DNA from: Conyzicola nivalis
GTDB taxonomy: Bacteria; Actinomycetota; Actinomycetes; Actinomycetales; Microbacteriaceae
DNA length: 64,000 nt
Direction of reading: 5' to 3'
Assembly: GCF_014639655.1 (NCBI RefSeq)
Contig: NZ_BMGB01000001.1
Coordinates: forward strand, 2,453,082 to 2,517,081
Part shown: piece by piece, positions 25,363-33,514 of the stretch
Position numbering within the stretch: the first letter of the stretch is position 1
Layout of the letters: every line of letters starts with the position of its first letter
Made by a program: the position numbers and the translations under genes
Notes under the pieces: generated by a model
Databases searched by the model: none
The model's input: only the letters and a program-made list of their open reading frames with translations
Told to the model about the DNA's origin: nothing

Positions 25363-25812
25363 CTAGCGAGTGCGGGTGGCCGGTTCAGAACCCTTTTTCT
25401 GGGAATCGCCCTTGTCGGCACCGAGGCCCACCGCGAGCAGAACGACCGCCGTTCCGGAATGCAGCACGTTGCCCGCGCCGTTCAGGGCGAGCAGATTAGC
25501 CGGCGAGCCGACGAGGAACAGCCCCACCAGCGCGAGCAGCAGCACCACCGTGCCGATCACCGCGTTGCCCGTTCTCGCGACGCCCGCGGCGGCCAGGCCG
25601 CACGCCACGAGCGCGGCCCCGATCGCCAGGTGCACGAGGTTGTGGAAGCCGTTGACCTGCACACCGAGCAGCAGCCCGCCGTGCGGGGCGAAGAAGTCGG
25701 CACCCCAGCTCGCAGCGAAACCGACCAACCCGAGCAGCACGTAGACGGCACCGACGAGAAGCGCGACGAGGCGGTTCGGCGAGGCCGTGATCGCGCGGAG
25801 CTGACGCGGCAC
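25363..25812 (-). CDS. DUF4383 family four-helix membrane protein
   Basis: Encodes 149 aa with four hydrophobic helices: NRLVALLVGAVYVLLGLVGF, the GFHNLVHLAIGAALVACGLA segment, a third beginning AVIGTVVLLLALVGLFL, and the last near VLHSGTAVVLLAVGLG. The central NGFHNLVHL and the LHSG turn are characteristic of DUF4383. The C terminus is polar and Lys-rich. GTG 25812 lies two bases beyond the DUF2470 stop, so the two are co-transcribed. Function unknown. Confidence 0.75.
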   Translation of the reverse strand: MPRQLRAITASPNRLVALLVGAVYVLLGLVGFAASWGADFFAPHGGLLLGVQVNGFHNLVHLAIGAALVACGLAAAGVARTGNAVIGTVVLLLALVGLFLVGSPANLLALNGAGNVLHSGTAVVLLAVGLGADKGDSQKKGSEPATRTR

Positions 25813-25814
25813 GA

Positions 25815-26111
25815 CTAGTGCGGGCGGGGCTCGACGCCGAGGCGAGCGCAGGCGGTGTCGTAGAGGGCGACGATCTCGCGGCGGATCTCGGCGCGCTCGG
25901 TGATGGGCGCGGGCCACGGCACGGTGAGTTCGGCGGTCGCGTCGCCCGCCTCGTAGGTCCAGGTGCCGCCGAGGTCGTCCACGTCGCTCATGACCGCCGC
26001 CGTGGCATCCGCGGTTGCGAAGGCCCGCACGATCAGCAGATTGTCTTCCGGGTGGTCGTTGTTCATGTGGTCGATCACGGCGGACACGGTGGAGGCTTCG
26101 AAGATGGGCAC
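25815..26111 (-). CDS. DUF2470 domain protein
   Basis: Encodes 98 aa. The stretch VSAVIDHMNNDHPEDNLLIV is the DUF2470 signature, a domain also found fused to HugZ-type heme-degrading proteins. As a free-standing domain its activity is unknown. Two genes downstream lies heme oxygenase, so a heme- or iron-related function is a reasonable inference. GTG 26111 (VPIFEASTVS) is chosen; a longer reading in the same frame is an antisense-like extension through the hydrolase gene and was rejected. Confidence 0.75.
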   Translation of the reverse strand: MPIFEASTVSAVIDHMNNDHPEDNLLIVRAFATADATAAVMSDVDDLGGTWTYEAGDATAELTVPWPAPITERAEIRREIVALYDTACARLGVEPRPH

Positions 26112-26149
26112 GAAATCTACGGTAGCCGGTATTGCCCGAGTTGCCGCGT

Positions 26150-26797
26150 TCAGTCGACCAGGTGCTTGTCGAAGAACGAGGCCGTGCGGGCGAAGGCGAG
26201 CGCGGCCGAGCGGTTGTCGAGTGCGCCCGAGAGATTCGCGTTGGCGAACGAGTGCTCGGTGCCCAGGTAGACGTACTCGGTAACGGGGGTGCCGTGGTCT
26301 TCGAGACGGGCGACGAACGACTCCGGCTCGGCCCCCGGCTGGAAGTCGTCGTTCTCGGCGAGGTTGAGCAGCACCGGGCAGGGAATGATGCCGTGCTCCT
26401 CGGTGCCGAGCGTCGCGTAATAGGCGACCACCGCATCCGCATCGCCGCCCTGGGCGTGCAGCAGCGCGATCCAGCCACCCATCGAAAAGCCGATGAGGCC
26501 GACGCGGGTCGAGCCCTCGAGCCGGGATTCGGCGACGAGGTCGTCGATGGCAGCCAGAGCCGAGCCCGTGTCGAGATCGTCGCGTAGGTCGGCGGCCGTC
26601 TCGGGATCGATGGTGGCGAATCCGCCGTAGAAGTCGGGCACGACCACCCGGTAGCCCTGGCTCGCGAGTGCGGTGGCGTAGGGCTCGAGCCACGGCAGCC
26701 GTCCGTACCAGTCGTGGGCGATGACCACGAGGGGGGAACCCGGCAGGCCGTAGTAGACGGCGGCACCGGGGGAGGGAATCGGAACGAGTTCGGCCAT
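26150..26797 (-). CDS. Dienelactone hydrolase family protein
   Basis: Encodes 215 aa of alpha/beta hydrolase fold. The nucleophile elbow is GFSMGG, where classical dienelactone hydrolases have Cys; Asp (NLAENDDFQPG) and His (GTEHSFAN) complete the triad. Other marks are VIAHDWYGRLPWLEPYATAL and YRVVVPDFYGG. The substrate is unknown; family members hydrolyse lactones and esters. It is the upstream member of a same-strand run with the DUF2470 gene, separated by 38 bp. Confidence 0.85.
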   Translation of the reverse strand: MAELVPIPSPGAAVYYGLPGSPLVVIAHDWYGRLPWLEPYATALASQGYRVVVPDFYGGFATIDPETAADLRDDLDTGSALAAIDDLVAESRLEGSTRVGLIGFSMGGWIALLHAQGGDADAVVAYYATLGTEEHGIIPCPVLLNLAENDDFQPGAEPESFVARLEDHGTPVTEYVYLGTEHSFANANLSGALDNRSAALAFARTASFFDKHLVD

Positions 26798-26884
26798 CAG
26801 TGCCCCCTAGGGTGTTGCCATCGAGACTACCCCCGGCGCTCGACGCGCATCGGATTCTCAGGTTCGGTTCATAGGTTTGTATCG

Positions 26885-26995
26885 ATAAGGGGAGTAATCC
26901 AACCACGGAAGCTTCGTCAGTACGGACCCGCAGACGCGTCCCGGAGCAACGGTTGTCGAGTACCTAATGGTGCGGAGCAGCGGATGAGACTTTAG
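26885..26995 (+). ncRNA. yybP-ykoY manganese riboswitch upstream of terC
   Basis: The 5' conserved block GGGGAGTA (26889-26896) and the 3' block TGAGACTTTA (26985-26994) are hallmarks of the yybP-ykoY class; TAAG at the 5' end and CTTTA at the 3' end can close the P1 stem. Between them lie GTCAGTACGGACCC and CCGGAGCAAC segments suited to the internal helices. The RNA ends about 34 bases before the TerC gene, a known partner. The class senses Mn2+ and turns on manganese efflux. No folding program was run. Confidence 0.75.
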
Positions 26996-27028
26996 ATTCT
27001 GTTTCCGCTACCCCTTGGAGTACTTCAC

Positions 27029-28033
27029 GTGAACGTGACCCCTGCCGTCTGGCTCATCACCATCGCCATCACCATCGCCTTCTTCGTCTACGAGTTCTTC
27101 GTGCACGTCCGGAAGCCGCACGAACCGAGCATCGCCGAGTCCGCGCGCTGGTCGGTGTTCTACATCAGCCTCGCGTTGCTCTTCGGAGTCGGGATCGGCC
27201 TCACCTCGGGCTGGAACTTCGGCGGCGAGTACTTCGCCGGCTACGTGACCGAGAAGGCCCTGTCGATCGACAACCTGTTCGTCTTCCTCATCATCATGAG
27301 CGGGTTCGCGGTGCCGAAGGCCTACCAGCAGAAGGTGCTGATGATCGGCATCATCATCGCCCTCGTGCTGCGCGGGGTGTTCATCGCGGTCGGAGCGACC
27401 CTCATCGAAAACGTGTCGTGGATCTTCTACATCTTCGGCGCCCTGCTGCTCGTGCTCGCCTGGCGTCAAGCCTTCGGCAACCATGAAAGCGACCCGGCCA
27501 ACGGACGCCTCGTTATGTTCGCCCGCCGCATCCTGCCGATCACCGACGACTACCACCGCGACCGCATCTCGGTGAAGATCGACGGCAAGCGCTTCTTCAC
27601 GCCGATGCTGCTCACCATCGTCGCTATCGGGCTCGTCGACATCGTGTTCGCGGTCGACTCGATCCCGGCCATCTACGGGCTCACCGAAGAGGCCTACATC
27701 GTGTTCACGGCGAACGCGTTCGCGCTTATGGGGCTGCGCCAGCTCTTCTTCCTCATCGGCGGACTGCTCGAGCGTCTCGTGTACCTGGCCCAGGGGCTCG
27801 CGGTGATCCTCGGCTTCATCGGCGTCAAGCTGGTGCTGCACGCCCTGCACGTGAACGAGCTCCCGTTCGTGAATGGCGGAGAGAACGTGCTGTGGGCCCC
27901 CGAGATCCCGATCTGGTTCTCGCTGCTCTTCATCGGCGCGACCATCGCCGTCGCCACGATCGCGAGCCTGCGCAAGACGCGCGACTCCGAGCCGGCCTCA
28001 GCGGTGGAGACGGGCACGCGCGAAGACGCCTAG
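27029..28033 (+). CDS. TerC family membrane protein, probable manganese exporter
   Basis: Encodes 334 aa with about nine hydrophobic helices. TerC marks are the acidic motif EKALSIDNLFVFLII, the second half FAVDSIPAIYGLTEEAYIVF and the FFLIGGLLERLVYL helix. Related Alx/MeeF-type proteins export Mn2+ or supply it to secreted proteins. A yybP-ykoY riboswitch immediately upstream supports manganese-dependent expression. GTG 27029 with TTGGAG upstream. It overlaps the next convergent gene by four bases. Confidence 0.9.
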   Translation: MNVTPAVWLITIAITIAFFVYEFFVHVRKPHEPSIAESARWSVFYISLALLFGVGIGLTSGWNFGGEYFAGYVTEKALSIDNLFVFLIIMSGFAVPKAYQQKVLMIGIIIALVLRGVFIAVGATLIENVSWIFYIFGALLLVLAWRQAFGNHESDPANGRLVMFARRILPITDDYHRDRISVKIDGKRFFTPMLLTIVAIGLVDIVFAVDSIPAIYGLTEEAYIVFTANAFALMGLRQLFFLIGGLLERLVYLAQGLAVILGFIGVKLVLHALHVNELPFVNGGENVLWAPEIPIWFSLLFIGATIAVATIASLRKTRDSEPASAVETGTREDA

Positions 28034-28422
28034 AACTTCTTACCGAGCGCCTTCGCCTTGAGCGCATCGAATTCGCCCGCGGAGAGGATGCCCTGGTCGA
28101 GCAGGGTCTTGGCCTTGGCGATCTCGGCGGCCGGGTTCGCGAAAGAGACGGAACGCACGTACTCGTCGCTGTACTCGGGCGCCTGCTCGGGACGGGCGCG
28201 GGCCCGGTCGGCCATGCCGGCGCCCCGGGCGATCAGGTAGACGAGCGCGGTGAGAAACGGCACGAAGACCAGGAAGACCAGCCAGACCGCCTTGGCCCAG
28301 CCGCCCAGCGTCCGGTCGCGGAACAGGTCGTACACGATCCAGATGAACATGAACAGGTACGCGCCGAAGACGACCAAGAGAAACAGGTACTCGAATACAC
28401 CGCCGAAAATGTCCCAGCGCAT
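28030..28422 (-). CDS. PLDc_N membrane protein with C-terminal SHOCT domain
   Basis: Encodes 130 aa. Two helices (YLFLLVVFGAYLFMFIWIVY and WLVFLVFVPFLTALVYLIAR) flank a DLFRDRTLGGWAKA turn, the phospholipase-D N-terminal membrane domain pattern. The last ~30 residues (KAKTLLDQGILSAGEFDALK) are a SHOCT oligomerisation motif. ATG 28422 has GAGGAGG five bases upstream. Such two-part proteins are frequent in actinobacteria; their role is not established. Confidence 0.8.
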   Translation of the reverse strand: MRWDIFGGVFEYLFLLVVFGAYLFMFIWIVYDLFRDRTLGGWAKAVWLVFLVFVPFLTALVYLIARGAGMADRARARPEQAPEYSDEYVRSVSFANPAAEIAKAKTLLDQGILSAGEFDALKAKALGKKF

Positions 28423-28582
28423 GACGCCTCCTCGCTCGATGATCCGACGGTAGTGGCGCGGGAGGCGGCCGCGATCATCAGTTGTGGGTGACCGAGTGTT
28501 ACGCGGCAGGGAATGCAAAACGACACCTGCCGCGTTACCGTGTAGGCGCGTTCCGCGCCGGACCCCCACCCGTTAGGACCCC

Positions 28583-29656
28583 ATGGATCTCTTCACCCCC
28601 GTCACCTTCGGCTCACTGAACCTCGCGAACCGGCTGGTGATGGCCCCGCTCACGCGGGTCCGCGCGGGAGACGACGGGGTGCCGACCCCGCTCATCGCCG
28701 AGTACTACGAGCAGCGCGCGAGCCTCGGGCTGATGGTGACCGAGGGCACCTTCACGAGCGACGAGGCGAAGGGCTTCACCGGCCAGCCCGGCATCGTCAC
28801 CGACGAGCAGCAGGCGGGCTGGGCGCGCGTCGCCGACGCCGTGCACGCCGCCGGCGGACTGATCGCCATGCAGGTCATGCACGCCGGCCGCGTCACCCAC
28901 ACCGAGATCTCCGGAGCCGCCCGCAGCGTGGCGCCGAGCGCCATCGCGATCGAGGGCGAGACGCGCACCCCGAGCGGCAAGACCGCGCACCAGGTTCCCG
29001 AGGCCATCGCCCTCGACGAGCTGCCCGCGGTCGTCGAGGAGTTCGTCGCTGCCTCCCGCCGCGCGCTCGCCGCGGGAATCGACGCCGTCGAAGTGCACGC
29101 GGCCAACGGCTACCTGCTGCACGAGTTCCTCGCGCCCAGCTCGAACACCCGCACCGACGCCTACGGCGGATCGCCCGAGAACCGCATCCGCTTCGTCGTC
29201 GAGGTCGTCACCGCCGTCGTCGAAGCGGTGGGCGCCGACCGGGTGGGCCTGCGCATCTCTCCGGAACGAAACATCCAAGGCGTTATCGAAGACGATGCCG
29301 CGGATGTCGCGATCACCTACGGCCTTCTCGCGGACGCGCTTGCACCGCTCGGCCTCGCCTTCCTCGACTACATGCACCCCGAGCCCGCGGGTGCGCTCGC
29401 CCAGGACATCCGCTCGCGGGTGAACGCGCCGTTCATCGTGAACACGGGCTTCGCTTCGCCGACCACCCGTGACGAGGCGTTCGCGATCGCGTCCGCCGAC
29501 CTGGCCGACGCCGTGTCGATCGGCCGTGCGGCCATCGCGAACCCCGACGTCGTGGCGCGCTGGAAGGCCGCGGCCGACGAGAACGAGCCCGACCCGTCGA
29601 CCTTCTACGGCCCCGGCGCGGCCGGCTACACCGACTACCCGGCGCTGGCGGTCTAG
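28583..29656 (+). CDS. Old-yellow-enzyme family alkene reductase
   Basis: Encodes 357 aa of FMN-dependent TIM barrel. The segments APLTRVRAGDDGVPTPLIAE, AIALDELPAVVEEF and especially EVHAANGYLLHEFLAPSSN with TDAYGGSPENR are diagnostic of OYE/NemA enzymes, which reduce activated C=C bonds with NAD(P)H. The FMN phosphate-binding region is DAVSIGRAAIANPDVV. It is monocistronic and is followed by hairpin element II-A. Confidence 0.92.
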   Translation: MDLFTPVTFGSLNLANRLVMAPLTRVRAGDDGVPTPLIAEYYEQRASLGLMVTEGTFTSDEAKGFTGQPGIVTDEQQAGWARVADAVHAAGGLIAMQVMHAGRVTHTEISGAARSVAPSAIAIEGETRTPSGKTAHQVPEAIALDELPAVVEEFVAASRRALAAGIDAVEVHAANGYLLHEFLAPSSNTRTDAYGGSPENRIRFVVEVVTAVVEAVGADRVGLRISPERNIQGVIEDDAADVAITYGLLADALAPLGLAFLDYMHPEPAGALAQDIRSRVNAPFIVNTGFASPTTRDEAFAIASADLADAVSIGRAAIANPDVVARWKAAADENEPDPSTFYGPGAAGYTDYPALAV

Positions 29657-29695
29657 CGCGGGTTGCTGCGGGCTGCGGGCTGCGGCGGTGCGGCG

Positions 29696-29765
29696 GTGTG
29701 GGCGCCATCTCGGGACGACCGCGCCACGGCGCGCTGTAGCGCTCGTCCCGAGATGGCGCCCACAC
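29696..29765. repeat. 70-bp hairpin element, family II, copy A
   Basis: Perfect 23-bp inverted arms lie at 29696-29718 and 29743-29765 around a 24-bp centre (CCGCGCCACGGCGCG then CTGTAGCGC). The centre has its own small hairpin. A second copy in the same orientation lies at 30971-31040, on the other side of the epoxide hydrolase gene. There is no T-run, so it is not a classical terminator. Confidence 0.8.
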
Positions 29766-29792
29766 GCCCCGGGGTTACGCGAGAATCATCCT

Positions 29793-30938
29793 GTGCGGCC
29801 GTTCCGGATCCAGATTCCCGACGCCGAGCTCGAGGAGCTGGGGCGGCGACTCGACGCGGCGCGATGGCCGGTCGCCGAGAACGAACCGGGTTGGGCATCC
29901 GGGGTTCCTCGTGGCTGGCTGGAGCGGTTGTCCGAGACGTGGCGAACGGGTTATGACTGGCGCGCCCGTGAGGCGCGGCTCAACAGCCACCCGCAGGTTC
30001 TGGTGGAGGCGGCCGGGCTCGACGTGCACGCGGTCGTGCTCGGACAATCCGAGGTTGAGCGCCCCGCAATCGTACTGACTCACGGCTGGCCGGGCACGTT
30101 CGCCGAGTACCTGGAGGTCGCCCGCCGGCTCGCCGACCCCGCGAGCTACGGCGGCGACGCGGGCGATGCCATGACCGTCGTCGTTCCGTCGCTGCCCGGG
30201 TACGGCTTCAGCGGAATCCCGGCCGAGACCGGCTGGGGGGTCGAGCGCGTCGCGGACGCGTGGGTGGAGCTGATGGCGGCGCTCGGGTTCGAACAGTTTT
30301 TCGCGGCCGGCAGCGACTGGGGGACGAGCGTGTCGGCCGAACTCGGCCGACGGCATCCGCAACGGATTTTGGGCCTGACGCTCATCCCCCCGTTGGCGCC
30401 ACCCGATCCGGCGACGGCCAGCCATTCGACCGCTGCGGAGACCCGGGCGCTGGAGCGCTTGCAGACACGGGGCGCGGAAGGCAGCGCGTATTCCGCCGTG
30501 CACGCCACGCGCCCGCAGACGATCGCGTACGCCCTCGCCGACTCGCCCCTCGGCCTGCTCGCCTGGATCGGGGAGAAGTACGCCCAGTGGGCAGGTGTTC
30601 CGGGGGTTGCCGACGTGGACATCCTCGATGCGGCGTCGATCTACTGGTTCACGCGAACCGCGGGCACGTCGGCTCGGCTGTACCGGGAGAGCATCGACGA
30701 CGTCAGCCGATACTTCACCGACGCGAATCCGGTGCCCATCACCGTTCCCACCGGAGCCATCATGTTCCCCGACGAGGTGCCCTGGGTGTCGAGGCGCTGG
30801 GCGGAGCGACGGTTCCCGGGCCTCCGCGTGTGGTGCGAGCCCGCTGCGGGCGGCCACTTCGGCGCCCTCGAACAGCCGGCGGCCGTGGCGGCCGGAATCG
30901 TTGCCACGGTGAGAGCCTGCCGACAAACGGGCACCTGA
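29793..30938 (+). CDS. Epoxide hydrolase (EHN domain, alpha/beta hydrolase)
   Basis: Encodes 381 aa. The N-terminal EHN domain (FRIQIPDAELEELGRRLDAA, to about residue 95) precedes the hydrolase fold with oxyanion motif HGWPGTFAEY, nucleophile Asp in GSDWGTSV, and catalytic His in GGHFGALEQP near the C terminus. The two lid tyrosines expected for epoxide opening are plausible but not individually assigned. GTG 29793 is predicted leaderless (no Shine-Dalgarno). The gene is enclosed by two direct copies of a 70-bp hairpin element, possible evidence of transfer as a unit. Confidence 0.88.
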   Translation: MRPFRIQIPDAELEELGRRLDAARWPVAENEPGWASGVPRGWLERLSETWRTGYDWRAREARLNSHPQVLVEAAGLDVHAVVLGQSEVERPAIVLTHGWPGTFAEYLEVARRLADPASYGGDAGDAMTVVVPSLPGYGFSGIPAETGWGVERVADAWVELMAALGFEQFFAAGSDWGTSVSAELGRRHPQRILGLTLIPPLAPPDPATASHSTAAETRALERLQTRGAEGSAYSAVHATRPQTIAYALADSPLGLLAWIGEKYAQWAGVPGVADVDILDAASIYWFTRTAGTSARLYRESIDDVSRYFTDANPVPITVPTGAIMFPDEVPWVSRRWAERRFPGLRVWCEPAAGGHFGALEQPAAVAAGIVATVRACRQTGT

Positions 30939-30970
30939 ACCAAGCGGCCGCCGACGCGTTCGCTCGGGCG

Positions 30971-31040
30971 GTGTGCGCGCCATCCCGGGACAACCGCGCC
31001 ACGGCGCGCAATAGCGCTCGTCCCGAGATGGCGCGCACGC
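30971..31040. repeat. 70-bp hairpin element, family II, copy B
   Basis: Arms at 30971-30993 and 31018-31040 pair with three mismatches, and the 24-bp centre differs from copy A at only two positions. Same orientation as copy A, about 1.27 kb away. Confidence 0.75.
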
Positions 31041-31058
31041 TCGCCTAGCGGGACGCGC

Positions 31059-31313
31059 CTAGCGGGACGCGCCGAGCCAGACGACGAGCCCGACGGCCGC
31101 CACGAGAAGCACGACCGTGCCGAGATATCCGATCACGAGGCCCGCGATCGCGATACCCCGGCCGGTCTGTGTGCCGCGGGCGAGCTGGTGCAGCGCGACG
31201 TGGCCCAGCACGATCGCGACGGGCGGGACGAAGAACGCCGCGATCAGCGAGGACATCGCGAGAACGTTGGTCCGGCGGTTGTAAATGGCCGTGAGCTGAG
31301 GGTTGTTGTACAC
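31059..31313 (-). CDS. DUF4190 small membrane protein
   Basis: Encodes 84 aa. Two hydrophobic helices (LAMSSLIAAFFVPPVAIVLG and AIAGLVIGYLGTVVLLVAAV) with the HVALHQLARGTQTGRG connecting loop are the DUF4190 signature. Function unknown. The stop codon lies in a 14-bp tandem duplication (about 31044-31071), which leaves a second in-phase-looking TAG 14 bases downstream. It is just upstream (in genome order) of tRNA-Gly, both on the minus strand. Confidence 0.78.
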   Translation of the reverse strand: MYNNPQLTAIYNRRTNVLAMSSLIAAFFVPPVAIVLGHVALHQLARGTQTGRGIAIAGLVIGYLGTVVLLVAAVGLVVWLGASR

Positions 31314-31351
31314 GAGTCCGAGTGTAGGAGACTCGCACTTCCGGACACTCG

Positions 31352-31425
31352 TGGAGCGGATGACGGGAATCGAACCCGCGCTATCAGCTTGGGAAGCTGA
31401 AGTTCTGCCATTGAACTACATCCGC
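31352..31425 (-). tRNA. tRNA-Gly (anticodon CCC)
   Basis: Reading the minus strand, acceptor stem GCGGATG pairs with CATCCGC, the anticodon arm TCAGC-TTCCCAA-GCTGA gives anticodon CCC (codon GGG), and the T arm contains GGTTCGATTCC. A CCA end is encoded after a U discriminator. Length is 71 nt plus CCA. No integrase or duplicated 3' end was seen nearby. Confidence 0.95.
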
Positions 31426-31508
31426 GTGGGCCGCTCGCGCGGAACGGCTCGAGAGCAAGTGTAGGTGGTGGCGCTGGCCGCGGCATCCGTCTCAATAGAA
31501 TGTCAGCC

Positions 31509-32114
31509 ATGCTGCTTTCTGACAGGGACATCAAGGCCGAACTCGCCGACGGACGCATCGGTCTCGACCCGCTCGAGCTCGGGATGGTGCAGCCGTCGAG
31601 CGTCGACGTGCGGCTCGACCGGTTCTTCCGGCTGTTCGACAACCACAAGTACCCGTTCATCGACCCGGCCGAAGACCAGCCCGACCTCACGCACTTGGTC
31701 GAGGTGGAGGCTGACCAGCCGTTCATCCTGCACCCGGGCGAGTTCGTGCTCGGTTCGACCTACGAGCTGGTGACTCTGCCCGACGACATCGCCGCGCGCC
31801 TCGAGGGCAAGAGCTCGCTCGGCCGCCTCGGGCTGCTGACCCACTCCACGGCCGGCTTCGTCGACCCCGGCTTCAGCGGACACGTCACCCTCGAGCTGTC
31901 GAACGTGGCGACACTGCCGATCAAGCTGTGGCCCGGCATGAAGATCGGCCAGCTCTGCTTCATGCGCCTGACCAGCCCCGCCGAGAACCCCTACGGGTCG
32001 GGCATCTACGGTTCGCGCTACCAGGGCCAGCGCGGCCCGACGGCGAGCCGGTCGTTCCAGAACTTCGTGCACACCGACGTCTCCGACACCGAGGCCGGTC
32101 GCCCCGGCAAGTAG
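31509..32114 (+). CDS. dcd: dCTP deaminase
   Basis: Encodes 201 aa ([20 protein letters not shown]). The trimeric dUTPase-like fold shows [40 protein letters not shown] and [12 protein letters not shown], typical of actinobacterial Dcd, some of which convert dCTP directly to dUMP. A start at 31500 (MSAMLLSD) is also possible. TAGAAT at about 31495-31500 could be a -10 element giving a leaderless message from 31509. A family I hairpin element follows the stop. Confidence 0.93.
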   Translation: MLLSDRDIKAELADGRIGLDPLELGMVQPSSVDVRLDRFFRLFDNHKYPFIDPAEDQPDLTHLVEVEADQPFILHPGEFVLGSTYELVTLPDDIAARLEGKSSLGRLGLLTHSTAGFVDPGFSGHVTLELSNVATLPIKLWPGMKIGQLCFMRLTSPAENPYGSGIYGSRYQGQRGPTASRSFQNFVHTDVSDTEAGRPGK

Positions 32115-32131
32115 CCGGCGTCGTTCGCCCC

Positions 32132-32218
32132 GTACCAAATGCAGGAGAACTCGCCGGCGAGGGGCGCCGATCGCACCTAACGTGTGACTCGCCCCGGAAT
32201 CTCCTGCATTTGGTACGC
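32132..32218. repeat. 87-bp hairpin element, family I, copy 1
   Basis: Arms CGTACCAAATGCAGGAGA (32132-32149) and its exact complement (32201-32218) enclose a 51-bp centre with CGAG at 32159-32162 and TGTGACTCG at 32184-32192. It lies between the convergent dcd and deoC genes. Three more copies with the same design occur at 41065, 42073 and 58322. Confidence 0.85.
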
Positions 32219-32253
32219 AGGGCCGGCGGATGTCGCGGGGCCGGTGCAGCCAG

Positions 32254-32934
32254 CTAGTAGGCGCCGTCGACCGGGGCTGCTGCTGCGGCGCCGGCCTCCT
32301 CGGCCAGCACCTGCCGCGAGCCGGAGACGCCGAGGCGGGTGGCCCCGGCGGCGATCATCGCCTGCGCGGTCTCGAACGAGCGGATTCCCCCGCTGGCCTT
32401 CACGCCCGCGCGCCCCGCGACCGTGGCCGACATCAGCGCGACGGCCTCGACCGTGGCGCCGCCCGTCGGGTGGAAGCCCGTCGACGTCTTGACGAAGTCG
32501 GCGCCCGCCGACACGGCGGCCTCGCACACGGCGACGATCTCGTCGTCGGTGAGCGCGGCCGACTCGATGATCACCTTGAGGATGCGCGGCGCCGGGATGA
32601 CCGAGCGCACCGACGCGATGTCGGCCTCGACCAGGTCGAAGCGGCCGGCCTTGGCGGCTCCGACGTCGATCACCATGTCGATCTCGTCGGCGCCGAGGGC
32701 GATCGACTCCTCGGCCTCGGCGGTCTTCACCGCGGTGGTGTGCTTGCCCGACGGGAAGCCGCAGACGACGGCCAGTTTGAGCGAGGCCGGCACGGTGAGC
32801 GGCAGCATCGAGGGGGAGACGCACACCGAGAAGGTGCCGAATTCCGCGGCCTCGGCGATGAGGGCCTCGACGTCGGCGGCGGTCGCCTCGGGCTTGAGTA
32901 GCGTGTGGTCGATGATGCTGGCGATGGATGTCAT
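32254..32934 (-). CDS. deoC: Deoxyribose-phosphate aldolase
   Basis: Encodes 226 aa of TIM barrel. [20 protein letters not shown] opens the protein; the Schiff-base lysine lies in [16 protein letters not shown] and the second lysine in [13 protein letters not shown]. It cleaves 2-deoxyribose 5-phosphate to glyceraldehyde 3-phosphate and acetaldehyde in nucleoside salvage. Its ATG overlaps the idi stop (ATGA), so deoC is the second gene of an idi-deoC operon. Confidence 0.94.
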   Translation of the reverse strand: MTSIASIIDHTLLKPEATAADVEALIAEAAEFGTFSVCVSPSMLPLTVPASLKLAVVCGFPSGKHTTAVKTAEAEESIALGADEIDMVIDVGAAKAGRFDLVEADIASVRSVIPAPRILKVIIESAALTDDEIVAVCEAAVSAGADFVKTSTGFHPTGGATVEAVALMSATVAGRAGVKASGGIRSFETAQAMIAAGATRLGVSGSRQVLAEEAGAAAAAPVDGAY

Positions 32935-33494
32935 TGGGTGTCCTCGGGTGTTGTGGGCGAATCAGCCGGTGCGGGCTGGGCGGAGAGCTCGTCGAGCTGC
33001 CAGACGAGCCAGGGGCTGAAGGCGAAGGGTGCGGCCGCCGCGGCGTTGCGCAGTGATTGCGGCTCGACCCACTCGAATTCGGACACTTCGTCGGCGGCGG
33101 GAGCCACGGCATCCGTCGTGTACGCCCGATAAACCGGGCAGACCTCGTTTTCGACGATCCCGGATGCGTCGACGGCGCGATAACGGAAGTCGGGCAGAAC
33201 GACTTCCAGTCTCGAAATGGTGATTCCCAGTTCGCGTTCGGCGCGTCGCGCGATCGCGTCTTCCATCGACTCGCCCGGGCCGGGGTGTCCGCAGAAGGAG
33301 TTCGTCCAGACGCCTGGCCAGGTCAGCTTGCTCAATGCGCGCCGCGTAACCAGCACCTCACCGGCTTCGTTCATGACGTGGCAGGAGAACGCGAGGTGCA
33401 GCGCGGTGTCGTGCGTGTGAACGGCGACCTTGTCGGCGGTGCCGATAGGGTAACCGTCGTCAGATAGGAGGACTACCTGTTCGGTCTGGCTCAT
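32931..33494 (-). CDS. idi: Isopentenyl-diphosphate delta-isomerase type 1
   Basis: Encodes 187 aa. The Nudix-fold isomerase motifs are [40 protein letters not shown] (active-site Cys in NSFCGHP) and the EFEWV segment. It interconverts IPP and DMAPP to feed prenyl synthesis. ATG 33494 (MSQTEQVV) is chosen over an upstream start that would run into crtE. It is divergent from crtE with only 20 bp between the start codons, so isoprenoid supply and carotenoid synthesis share a control region. Confidence 0.94.
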   Translation of the reverse strand: MSQTEQVVLLSDDGYPIGTADKVAVHTHDTALHLAFSCHVMNEAGEVLVTRRALSKLTWPGVWTNSFCGHPGPGESMEDAIARRAERELGITISRLEVVLPDFRYRAVDASGIVENEVCPVYRAYTTDAVAPAADEVSEFEWVEPQSLRNAAAAAPFAFSPWLVWQLDELSAQPAPADSPTTPEDTQ

Positions 33495-33514
33495 GGTCGA
33501 GGTATTCTGCTCAA

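Noticed and set aside
31352-31425. tRNA-Gly as an integration site for an island.
   Set aside because: No integrase, no repeat of the tRNA 3' end and no compositional break on either side.
32132-32218. Interpreting the family I hairpins simply as intrinsic terminators.
   Set aside because: Loops of about 50 bases, no T-run, copies between tandem as well as convergent genes, and a conserved internal TGTGACTCG do not fit a terminator.
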